Below are positions 7,233 to 14,401 of a stretch of 15,449 nucleotides of DNA, piece after piece. This DNA is from Deltaproteobacteria bacterium. Lineage in GTDB: Bacteria; Myxococcota; Polyangia; Haliangiales; Haliangiaceae. A program made the position numbers and the translations under genes. The notes beneath the pieces are model-generated. The model made no database searches. It was given only the letters and a program-made list of their open reading frames with translations, and was not told the origin of the DNA. The stretch is taken from positions 1 through 15,449 of the forward strand of contig JAGSPR010000121.1 in the NCBI GenBank assembly GCA_018262455.1. The letters run 5' to 3'. Position 1 is the stretch's first letter. Every line of letters begins with the position of its first letter.

Positions 7233-10200
7233 ATGACCGCCGAGCGGGTCCTCGTCGACGGTGCGGCGCTGGTGATGGTGACCGCGAGGACCGACCGTCC
7301 GGTGACCGGGCTCGAGCTGTGCGGCGAGCTCCCGTGCTGGCAGCAGCCGATCGTGATGCAGCGTGCCGGGGCGACGTGGGAGGCCCGGGTGCGCGCGACC
7401 GCGGGGGTCTACGAGATGAAGCTCCGCGAGCCCGACGGCGCGTGGCGCATCGATCCTGCGTGGCGCACCGTCACCCGAGGCGGCGAGCTCAACGGGGTGC
7501 TCGTCGTCGGCGGCACGGCAGAGCCCGTGCTCCACGCCGCGGCGCCGCCGTGGCTCGCGCTGGCCGACGACGGCCGCGTGCTCGTCCGTGCGGCGTTACG
7601 CCGTGGCCACGGCGAGCGGCTCTCGCTGCGGCTCGATGACGGCGCCGGACCCGCGTTGCGCGCGATGCGATCCACGGGTTCCGACGAGGGCCACCTGTGG
7701 TTCGAGGCCGAGCTCGCGGGCGCGGGCAGGAGCGTCGAGTACGCGTTCGTGCTCGCCGACGGCCGCACGATCACGGGCGAGCAGGCGCTGCGATTCTCCC
7801 CGCGCGAGCTCGCACCGTCCCCCCCGGCGTGGTGGCGCGATGCGGTGGTCTACACGATCTTCGTCGACCGGTTCCGACGCGGCGGCAGCCTCGGGGCGTG
7901 GGCGGATCCCCACGCGACCGACCGCGAGCTGCGCGCCGGCGGCGATCTCGACGGCGTGATCGAGGCGCTCCCCTACCTCGCCGATCTCGGGGTCACCGCA
8001 CTCCACCTCACGCCGCTGTGCACGTCGCCGTCGGTCCATCGCTACGATGCCGTCGATCCCACGGCCGTCGATCCCGCGCTCGGCGGCGAAGCCGCGCTCG
8101 ACCGGCTGCTCGCGGCCGCCCACGCGCGCGGCCTGCGCGTCCTGCTCGACCTCGCCTCGACGCACGTCCATCGCGACTTCGCGCGGTTCCAGGACGTCCG
8201 CGCGCGTGGCCCCGCGTCCCCGAGCTGGCGGTGGTTTCGCGGCCATCGCTGGCCGTTCATCGAGGGTCACGAGCCCGGCTATGCCCACTACCAGAAGGGC
8301 CAGTGGCAGGAGCCGCTGCTCGCGGTCGACGAGCCCGAGGTCCAGGACGCGATCGTCGACTGGTTCGCAGCCTGGGCCCGGCGTGGCGTCGACGGCCTGC
8401 GCGTCGATGCCGCCGCCGACCTCCCGCTGCCCTTGCTCGCGCGGATCCGCGCCGCGGTGCGCGTCGTGCGGCCCGATGCCGTCGTGTTCGGCGAGGTGGT
8501 GCCTGCGTGCATCGATCGGTTCGCGCCGGGCGCGCTCGACGCCGCCACCGACTTCGCGCACCGCGAGGCGTTCGTCGGCTGGCTCGGCGGAGCACCGGCG
8601 GCGAGCTGGACCACGGTCGCGGCAGCGCAGCGGCGGCGCGGCGCGCTCGGCTCCGGGCTCGGCTTCACCAGCACCCACGATCAGCCACGGCTCGGGACCG
8701 TGACCCAGGATCCCGCGCTCGCGCGGCTCGGCTTCGTCACGGTGGCGCTCGGCGCCCGCGTGCCGCTGCTGTACTACGGCGACGAGCTCGACCTCGCTTC
8801 CGAGGCTGGCGCGGCCAGCCGTGCGTTCGAGGATGCCTGGCCCGATCGCCAGCCGATGCCGTGGCACGCCCGGCAATCCGCTACCCACGCGGCCGTTCGC
8901 GCCGCGCTCGCGCTCCGCCGGGACCACGAGCTGCTGCGCCACGGAGACGAGGAGCTCCACGCACTCACCGACGACGCCGTGCTGGTCCGGCGCGCCCGGC
9001 TGGGAGACGCGATCGACATCGTGATCCACCGCGGTGCCGCCCCCTGCGAGCTCGAGCTCCCGCCCGGACCGGACACGCGGCTGTTGCTCGCGATCGGAGA
9101 GGTCCTGGTGGTCGACGAGGCCCACGTGCGGCTCGGCCCGCGCTCGATCGCCGTGCTCGATCGCCGCCCGCTCCCCGACGACCTCGCGCTCCGCGTCGGA
9201 AACCTCGAGATCGCGCGCGAGGCGTTCGTGGCAGGCCACGTCGAGTGCCCGGCCTACCCGTCGCGCGTGTACCTCACCGTCACCGAGTCGTGCAACCTGC
9301 GCTGCCAGCACTGCATCACCGACGCGCCGGCGCGCACGCAGTCAGGCCGGGCTCGCACCCTCCAGCCGTGGCTGCTCGACGCGCTCCACGACACGTTCGC
9401 GCATGCCGACTACGTCGGCTTCACGCACGGCGGCGAGTCGGTGACCGCGCCGATCTTCCCCGACGTCCTGCGTCGCATCGCGCGGGCCCGCGCCGGCCGC
9501 CCCGGCCGCGCGGACATCCACCTGATCTCGAACGGTACGCTGCTGACCTCCGATCGGCTCGCGTCCCTGCTCGATCTCGGCCTGACCTCGCTCATGGTCT
9601 CACTCGACGGAGCGGTCGCGACGACCAACGACGCCATCCGGGTGCTCGGACGGTTCGATCGCGTGGTCGCCAACCTCGCGGCCGCAGTCGAGCTGCGGGC
9701 CCGGCGCTCCGCGGATCTCCGGATCGGCATCTCGACCGTTGTCGGGGCCAGCAACGTCGGCGAGTTGCCCGCGCTGGGCCGGCTCTGCCTCGACCTCGGG
9801 GTGGACTGGCTCAAGGTCGAGGAGACCTACCCTGCCACGCCGTTCGCGCGCCACGATCTGCTCGCTCCCGATGCGCCCGCGCTCGCCGCTGCCATGACCG
9901 CGCTTCGCGACGTGATCGCCGGCCGCCCGCTGGTCCTCGTCGACCACCTCGCGCCGCCTGCCGGGTGTACGTGCAGCGGCGATCCATCCGTGATCGCGTT
10001 CCGCGCCGCGGACGACTTCGCCAATCGCACCCGGTTCCGGCCGTGCCGCACGCCGTGGGAGCAGGCCGCGATCGACCCCGACGGCACCGTCCACGTCGGC
10101 GACTACGCCGGCCACGCGCTCGGCTCCCTGCTCGACGCCCCGATGCTCGCGCTGTGGAACGCACCCGCCGCCCTCGCCGCCCGCGATCGCGCGCTCGCCG

Positions 10201-10238
10201 CCTCGCCCCCCGCCCAGCGCCGCGCCTGCACACGCTGA
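7233..10238 (+). CDS. Fusion of GH13 alpha-glucanase (neopullulanase-like) and radical SAM domain
   Basis: The 1001-residue protein is one open frame. Residues about 5-92 resemble an AMPK/CBM48 glycogen-binding module ending ELNGVLVVGG. Residues 96-192 resemble the CBM34-like N-domain of cyclomaltodextrinases. The GH13 barrel starts at W200 (WWRDAVVYTIFVDRF) and keeps HRYDAVDP, region I D306/H311, region II GLRVD (R390, nucleophile D392), region III GE (acid/base E421) and region IV THD (H482, D483), so it should be catalytically competent. A beta-type C-domain (560-645) and a 30-residue linker follow. The radical SAM part has CNLRCQHC (C687, C691, C694), GGES (733-736) and HLISNGTLL, with further cysteines at 912, 914, 938 and 999 that could hold an auxiliary cluster. 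There is no signal peptide, so it is cytoplasmic. ATG 7233 is 8 bases after the PHP stop. Region I has T where N is usual. The radical substrate is unknown. Confidence 0.88.
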   Translation: MTAERVLVDGAALVMVTARTDRPVTGLELCGELPCWQQPIVMQRAGATWEARVRATAGVYEMKLREPDGAWRIDPAWRTVTRGGELNGVLVVGGTAEPVLHAAAPPWLALADDGRVLVRAALRRGHGERLSLRLDDGAGPALRAMRSTGSDEGHLWFEAELAGAGRSVEYAFVLADGRTITGEQALRFSPRELAPSPPAWWRDAVVYTIFVDRFRRGGSLGAWADPHATDRELRAGGDLDGVIEALPYLADLGVTALHLTPLCTSPSVHRYDAVDPTAVDPALGGEAALDRLLAAAHARGLRVLLDLASTHVHRDFARFQDVRARGPASPSWRWFRGHRWPFIEGHEPGYAHYQKGQWQEPLLAVDEPEVQDAIVDWFAAWARRGVDGLRVDAAADLPLPLLARIRAAVRVVRPDAVVFGEVVPACIDRFAPGALDAATDFAHREAFVGWLGGAPAASWTTVAAAQRRRGALGSGLGFTSTHDQPRLGTVTQDPALARLGFVTVALGARVPLLYYGDELDLASEAGAASRAFEDAWPDRQPMPWHARQSATHAAVRAALALRRDHELLRHGDEELHALTDDAVLVRRARLGDAIDIVIHRGAAPCELELPPGPDTRLLLAIGEVLVVDEAHVRLGPRSIAVLDRRPLPDDLALRVGNLEIAREAFVAGHVECPAYPSRVYLTVTESCNLRCQHCITDAPARTQSGRARTLQPWLLDALHDTFAHADYVGFTHGGESVTAPIFPDVLRRIARARAGRPGRADIHLISNGTLLTSDRLASLLDLGLTSLMVSLDGAVATTNDAIRVLGRFDRVVANLAAAVELRARRSADLRIGISTVVGASNVGELPALGRLCLDLGVDWLKVEETYPATPFARHDLLAPDAPALAAAMTALRDVIAGRPLVLVDHLAPPAGCTCSGDPSVIAFRAADDFANRTRFRPCRTPWEQAAIDPDGTVHVGDYAGHALGSLLDAPMLALWNAPAALAARDRALAASPPAQRRACTR

Positions 10239-10257
10239 CTTGTCGCGGGCTCGCTGC

Positions 10258-10839
10258 TCACTCGGGCTCCCCGAGGAAGGCCGTGAGCTCTGCGAGGATC
10301 AAGTCGTCGATCGTGAGCTCGGATGGGGTGGCGACCGGAATGCGGGGCGAGCTGGCAGGCGCAACCTGCCCGGACGCGATCGGGGGCGCCTGCTTCGTCG
10401 AACCGCGCTCCGGCACACGCGGACCGACGTCGGTGGCAGGAGGCGCGCGGTCGCGGCCGTCGCTGGTGCTGGATCGGTTCGCGCGCTCGAGCGCACGCTC
10501 CAGCGCGCCGACGTCGAGCGACGCCACGTGCCGGGGGGAGGCCGCATCGGGGCTTGCCGCGAGGACCGCATCGAAGTCTCCATCGCGAAGCGCGACGAAC
10601 ATCGCCTTGTGCTGGACCAGCACGATCTCCTTGACCATCGCGGGATAGTTCGCGGTGCCCAGGTACGGTGCGTAGCTGGTCCTTCGTGTCGCGATCACGC
10701 GACCCCCGTCTGCGAACAAGTGCGTGATGACGTGTGGATGCTCGCGACCGGAGTCCTCGGTCTGGATGTGATAGGTCTTGCCGCCGTACTGGACGCCGGT
10801 GTTGTAGCCGACGACAGGCGAGCCGGTTCGAGGCTTCAT
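10258..10839 (-). CDS. Conserved GYNT...HIQTEDSG family protein of unknown function
   Basis: The 193-residue product has an N-terminal conserved block, VVGYNTGVQYGGKTYHIQTEDSG, then PHVITHLFADGGRVIATRRTSY and VQHKAMFVALRDGDFD. I recognise this block from uncharacterised myxobacterial and related deltaproteobacterial proteins; no function is established that I know of. Residues about 115-175 are low-complexity (Ala, Pro, Arg, Ser) and probably flexible, and the last 20 residues (ELTIDDLILAELTAFLGEPE) form an acidic amphipathic helix that may be a docking tail. The ATG at 10839 is used because it overlaps the response-regulator stop (ATGA) and begins the conserved part; an upstream extension of 32 residues in this frame is Arg/Pro-rich and unsupported. 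It is the last gene of the minus-strand operon and converges with the GH13-radical SAM gene, 19 bases away. Confidence 0.75.
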   Translation of the reverse strand: MKPRTGSPVVGYNTGVQYGGKTYHIQTEDSGREHPHVITHLFADGGRVIATRRTSYAPYLGTANYPAMVKEIVLVQHKAMFVALRDGDFDAVLAASPDAASPRHVASLDVGALERALERANRSSTSDGRDRAPPATDVGPRVPERGSTKQAPPIASGQVAPASSPRIPVATPSELTIDDLILAELTAFLGEPE

Positions 10840-11210
10840 CGGCCTTTCCCTCGGAGGACGAGCTCGATCCGGCGGAACAGGTCTTCGAGGGCGAACGGCC
10901 GCAGCACGAAGTCCGAGGCACCGTAGTTGCGGCACAGCTCGATCGTGTGGGGATCGTCCAGCGTCGAGAGCACGATCACGGCCGAGGCGTCCGTCTCCGG
11001 ATCCGACTTGAGCCGTGCGAGCACATCGCGCCCGTCATGCTTGCCCAGCCGCAGCTCGATCAGCACGACATCGGGGCGCTGGTCGCGCACGCGCCTCGGC
11101 ACCTCCATCGGATCGGTGGTTCCTATCGCGCAGTAGCCGCGGGACTTCGCCTCGGCAACGATCGCGATCACGGCCTCGACCTCGTCCACCACCAGCAGCT
11201 TCCTCTGCAT
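10836..11210 (-). CDS. Single-domain response regulator (CheY-like), degenerate phosphoacceptor
   Basis: The 124-residue protein is a stand-alone receiver fold: KLLVVDE (acidic D9/E10), DVVLIELRLGKHDG around the phosphorylation site, VIVLSTLDD with T83 or S82 as the switch hydroxyl, and FVLRPFALEDLF at the last strand. The normally invariant phosphoacceptor aspartate is glutamate (E52 in LIEL) and the conserved lysine before Pro-Phe is arginine (R104). Glu at this site often mimics the phosphorylated state, so this regulator may be constitutively active or respond to something other than a kinase. There is no output domain, so it must act by protein contact, perhaps with a neighbouring product. 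The ATG at 11210 has a strong Shine-Dalgarno sequence; its stop overlaps the start of the GYNT-family gene. Confidence 0.85.
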   Translation of the reverse strand: MQRKLLVVDEVEAVIAIVAEAKSRGYCAIGTTDPMEVPRRVRDQRPDVVLIELRLGKHDGRDVLARLKSDPETDASAVIVLSTLDDPHTIELCRNYGASDFVLRPFALEDLFRRIELVLRGKGR

Positions 11211-11217
11211 GCCTTTG

Positions 11218-11222
11218 CCTCC
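11218..11222 (-). promoter_or_regulatory. Strong ribosome binding site of the response regulator
   Basis: On the minus strand GGAGG lies 7 bases upstream of the ATG at 11210 and just after the TAA of the membrane-protein gene. It is the clearest Shine-Dalgarno sequence in the window and occurs at the only junction of this operon without a stop/start overlap, consistent with independent initiation here. Confidence 0.75.
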
Positions 11223-11223
11223 G

Positions 11224-11763
11224 TTACGATCGAAGCTCGGAGATCACGCGCTTCGGCGATGCTGCCGCCGCGCCGAAGCGCACGGCGCCGAAGAACCGAG
11301 CCAGCAACGCGACCAGCCCCCACGCGAGCGCGCTCGCGACCGCGAGATCGACGATGCCCCGCCAAGGATCGGGCAGCCCCCGTACCACCACGACCGAGCT
11401 CGCGATCGCCGCGACCGCGAGCCAGGCACGCACGATCACGCCCCGTTCGGCGCCGAGCAGCGAAGTCGCGTACAGCGGAGCGAGCAGGCTGCGCGCCGTT
11501 CTGGGACCCGCGGCGAGCTCGAGCGCGCGCGCGACCACATCGGGGGCGAACCGGAGGTGAAGCGCGCGATAGCCCTCGAAATAGCCAAGGACCAAGGTCG
11601 CACCGACGAGCGCGAGCCACTGCGGACCGGTCAGGCCGGTCTCGACCGCTCCCCAACCACGATGTCCTAGCCGCGCGATCGCCTCGACGAAGGTGAGCGC
11701 GACGCCTCCCACCGCCCAGGCGGCGACATGGAGCTTGATCCGTTCCGGGGCGCGCGTGCTCAT
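11224..11763 (-). CDS. Four-helix integral membrane protein of unknown function
   Basis: The 179-residue product has about four predicted membrane segments: 12-31 (VAAWAVGGVALTFVEAIA), 47-63 (PQWLALVGATLVLGYFE), 108-128 (GVIVRAWLAVAAIASSVVVV) and 137-158. A conserved-looking GYFEGYRALHLRFAPDVVARA follows the second segment, and a loop LLAPLYATSLLGAERG precedes the third. I do not recognise a named family with certainty. The ATG at 11763 overlaps the stop of the ferredoxin-reductase-globin gene (ATGA), so the two are translationally coupled. From context it may anchor or exchange electrons with that redox protein, but no haem- or quinone-binding signature is obvious, and the few histidines (12, 34, 69) do not form a pattern I can assign. 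Confidence 0.75.
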   Translation of the reverse strand: MSTRAPERIKLHVAAWAVGGVALTFVEAIARLGHRGWGAVETGLTGPQWLALVGATLVLGYFEGYRALHLRFAPDVVARALELAAGPRTARSLLAPLYATSLLGAERGVIVRAWLAVAAIASSVVVVRGLPDPWRGIVDLAVASALAWGLVALLARFFGAVRFGAAAASPKRVISELRS

Positions 11764-13391
11764 TCACAGTCCTCGCGCGAGACGTCGCGCTCATCGGGTT
11801 GCGTGCACTGGTTGCAGTAGGTGAGCCCAAGCCGAAGGTGGTAACGGACGCGTTCGCCGGTGTCGACCGCGCGCTGGCAGCTGTCGCAGATCGTCCCGAC
11901 CGACAGCACGAGCTCGCCGAAGCCGTCGAGCGGCATCTCGAGGCCGTCGATCACCAGCTTCCACGGGGTGGCTTTGACGATATCGGTCCGGAAGCGCTCC
12001 TCGAACCGGCGCCAGCGCTCGATGAGGGGCGTCGGCAGCCCGTGCCGGCGCAGGCACGCCTCCATCATCCGCTCGCGGTGATCGAAGAGCTCGTTCGAGA
12101 TCACCATCCAGTGGTGCGCCGTGCGTGGGCGCATCCCGAAGTATTGCTTCTCGCCGGTGAACACATCGCGCATGAACGAGAACACCTGGCCGATCACCCG
12201 GTCCAAGGTGATGCCCCGGAAGTACGGAGCGAGCGCGGGATCGGCGAACACCTCGCTGTAGAAGTCGGTCAGGATCGCGCGCAGGCGCTCGCCGCGATCG
12301 AGGGCGTCCCACATCTCGTGATCCGGATCGGTTGGCGGGGACGGATTGCGTCCGGCCGTACCCTCGGCGATCGGTGGCGCGGCGACCGAGGGCGCGACGC
12401 GGGCTTCATCAGGTACCGGGCCGACCGGGGCACGGCCGCCGTAGGGATCGGCGTGGATCGCCGATGCGAGCGCACCCGCGCGCTGCGCGAGCGTCTCGAC
12501 CTCGGTCACGAGCGCCGGCAAGCCGGCGACGAACACCCTCCAGCCGCGCAAGTCCGGACAGCGCGCGAGCGCCACCTGGTGCGCGCGCCCCCGCGTGAAG
12601 CCGGGCGGCACGTCGGAGGAGGAGATACACGGCACGTACTCGAACGTTGGGTGATCCGCGGCGAGCCGGGTGAACGTGGAGTGGAGGTAGAGCCCGCCCT
12701 CGGTCCGGCTGCCGTGGAAGAGCCGGATCCGCCCGCGATGGCCGACGTGCAACGCGTCGCGGACGATACCGACCAGCGGCGCCGCGCCGGTCCCGTTCGC
12801 GATCAACAGCAGATCCTGATCCTGGGAGCCCGGGACGTAGTAACAGCGGCCGTTCGGGCCCTGGAAGTCGAGCTCGTCGCCCACGGCCAGCTCGTCGCAG
12901 ATCCACGTGCTCATCGCGCCGCCCGCGATGCGCTTGACGTGAAGCTCGAGGTGCTCGTCCTCGGTCGGCAGACTTGCCAGGGAGTAGCTACGGACGAGCC
13001 CGTCGGACCGCCGCAGGTTCACGAACTGACCGGCGTGGTAGTAGAGCGAGGTCGCGGGCTCGAGCACCAGCTTGCAGACGTCGTCGGCGACTCGCTCCTT
13101 GGCGTGGACGACCGCGCGCGAGAACAGGTCTGCATCGCGCGGAGGAGCGAGCTCGAGCTCCCCGGTCGGCACGCACTTGCACGGCAAGAAGTAACCCGCG
13201 CGCCGCAGGCTTGCGCGGAGCGCGCGTTGCGACCGCTCCGTCGGGACGCCCCGCACGCAGCGCTGCAGGCAGACCAGGCACGATCCGTTGCGGCACGAGA
13301 ACGCGGGGTTCTGGCCATGGCGGAGCAGGACGTCGAGGACCGTCTCGCCGTCGCGGCACTCGAAGATCCGACCCTCGTAGACGATGCGCAT
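11760..13391 (-). CDS. Four-module redox protein: 2Fe-2S ferredoxin, FAD/NAD reductase, truncated haemoglobin, two CxxC pairs
   Basis: The 543-residue protein starts with a plant-type ferredoxin with cluster ligands C33, C38, C41 and C71 (CX4CX2CX29C). A ferredoxin-NADP-reductase fold follows at about 90-320: RSYS (134-137) for FAD, GGAMSTW (157-163), and GTGAAP (200-205) for the nicotinamide nucleotide. After a proline-rich linker (325-357) comes a truncated-haemoglobin domain (360-480). DFYSEVFADP gives Y378 at the B10 position, PYF (389-391) the family aromatic pair, and H426 is the likely proximal ligand, with I at +5 and F at +10 as in known members (H427 is the alternative). The tail has C502/C505 and C526/C529, a probable zinc ribbon or rubredoxin-like site. 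The likely role is NAD(P)H-driven O2 or NO chemistry at haem. ATG 13391 starts the ferredoxin fold; the open frame extends a further 365 codons upstream, which I reject as antisense shadow. Confidence 0.88.
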   Translation of the reverse strand: MRIVYEGRIFECRDGETVLDVLLRHGQNPAFSCRNGSCLVCLQRCVRGVPTERSQRALRASLRRAGYFLPCKCVPTGELELAPPRDADLFSRAVVHAKERVADDVCKLVLEPATSLYYHAGQFVNLRRSDGLVRSYSLASLPTEDEHLELHVKRIAGGAMSTWICDELAVGDELDFQGPNGRCYYVPGSQDQDLLLIANGTGAAPLVGIVRDALHVGHRGRIRLFHGSRTEGGLYLHSTFTRLAADHPTFEYVPCISSSDVPPGFTRGRAHQVALARCPDLRGWRVFVAGLPALVTEVETLAQRAGALASAIHADPYGGRAPVGPVPDEARVAPSVAAPPIAEGTAGRNPSPPTDPDHEMWDALDRGERLRAILTDFYSEVFADPALAPYFRGITLDRVIGQVFSFMRDVFTGEKQYFGMRPRTAHHWMVISNELFDHRERMMEACLRRHGLPTPLIERWRRFEERFRTDIVKATPWKLVIDGLEMPLDGFGELVLSVGTICDSCQRAVDTGERVRYHLRLGLTYCNQCTQPDERDVSREDCE

Positions 13392-14401
13392 CAACGGAGC
13401 TTTCCAGTCAGGGGCGCGCCCCTGCTCGGCGATGGCAACGGCCGCAGCAAGGCCGCCTGCACCACCCGCTTGTCGTGAGGCTGGCGGCGCAGGAACGCCT
13501 CCGCCGGGAACGACTCGAAGTCGAACGCGAAGTAGCGCGACAGGATCTCGAACGCGAGCGCCGCACCCTGATGCATCGCCCAGCTGCCATCCGACGCCGG
13601 ATCGAGGGGGTGGGTCGCGAAGTAGAGGCCCCCGACATGCTTGTCGACCAGCCGGTACAGCTCGCGGGCGTGGGCGTCGATCTGGGTGACGAACAGCTGG
13701 GTGCGGAGCTCGGTGAGATCGCGCGTGAACCGGGCGTCGGCGGCGTCGAGCAACGCGCCGAACCGCCGCGCCATGACGGCCAAGAACAGGTCGAACGGAC
13801 CATCGACTCGATCGGACGGGGGCAGGACCGAGATCAGGAGCTCGATCGAGTTCGACGCCATGTCGACGGAGTGGTCCATCTTGCCGGCCCGAACGCACTC
13901 CTGGACCGCCCGCTCGACCGCGCTGGCCGGCGTGGCGGACAGCGCGACCAGTTCTTCGACGCGCGCAGCGAAGTACGTGCTGCGACCGAGGCTGCCGTCG
14001 CTGATCACGACGCGTGGCTCGCGCCCGAGCGAGAAGTTCGCGCAGTAGCGGTGGGCGCTGCCCGCCGCATGGAACCGCGCGCACGGCGTGCTGCCGGGGA
14101 CATGAGAGCCGCAGATCGGGCTTCCTCGCCCGGGCTGCAGGGACGCGAGGCAGGTCAGGCCACCCGCGTCGTCCCTCTGCACCAGCTGACGCGCGACCGA
14201 TCGCTCGGGCCGACCGGCCTCCCAGTCGACCATCCACACCCGGCTGGTCCCGACCAGGAAGACGTCGAGCGGCAGGCACGACGGGTCGGTCACGTTGACG
14301 CAGGCGATCGTCGAAGGTCTCATCGCGCGGTACAGCCTGGCGAGGTCGTCGCGAAACGGCTGCGCGGGGCTCGACTCGAGCTCGCCGATCGGGTCGGTCA
14401 C
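13391..14401 (-). CDS. Unrecognised soluble protein with a Cys/His cluster
   Basis: The 336-residue product belongs to no family I can name. It shows codon use and composition like its neighbours and a helical C-terminal two-thirds (about 145-310), including a charged helix with FTRDLTELRTQLFV. Between residues 84 and 120 it has C84, C98, H100, C107, H111, H118 and C120, in the segment CGSHVPGSTPCARFH to HRYCANF. The spacing could hold a zinc ion or an iron-sulfur cluster, but it matches no signature I know. No signal peptide or membrane segment is present. The GTG at 14401 overlaps the upstream gene's stop (GTGA), and its own stop shares one base with the ATG of the ferredoxin-reductase-globin gene (TGATG), so it is coupled on both sides. 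A partner or sensor role with the redox protein is inference only. Confidence 0.7.
   Translation of the reverse strand: MTDPIGELESSPAQPFRDDLARLYRAMRPSTIACVNVTDPSCLPLDVFLVGTSRVWMVDWEAGRPERSVARQLVQRDDAGGLTCLASLQPGRGSPICGSHVPGSTPCARFHAAGSAHRYCANFSLGREPRVVISDGSLGRSTYFAARVEELVALSATPASAVERAVQECVRAGKMDHSVDMASNSIELLISVLPPSDRVDGPFDLFLAVMARRFGALLDAADARFTRDLTELRTQLFVTQIDAHARELYRLVDKHVGGLYFATHPLDPASDGSWAMHQGAALAFEILSRYFAFDFESFPAEAFLRRQPHDKRVVQAALLRPLPSPSRGAPLTGKLR

Noticed and set aside
7596..9311. A 571-codon minus-strand frame antisense to the GH13 part
   Set aside because: Low-complexity antisense translation with no motif; a by-product of the strong third-position G/C bias.
10261..10275. Hairpin CTCGGG-CTC-CCCGAG near the convergent gene ends, considered as a terminator
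   Set aside because: It lies inside the last codons of the minus-strand gene, has only a 6-bp stem and is not followed by a T run on either strand.
7697..10648. A 983-codon open frame overlapping the GH13-radical SAM gene in another plus-strand frame
   Set aside because: It is almost entirely Arg/Ala/Pro/Gly-rich, as expected of an alternative frame in DNA of this composition, and contains no recognisable motif, while the frame chosen holds complete enzyme signatures.
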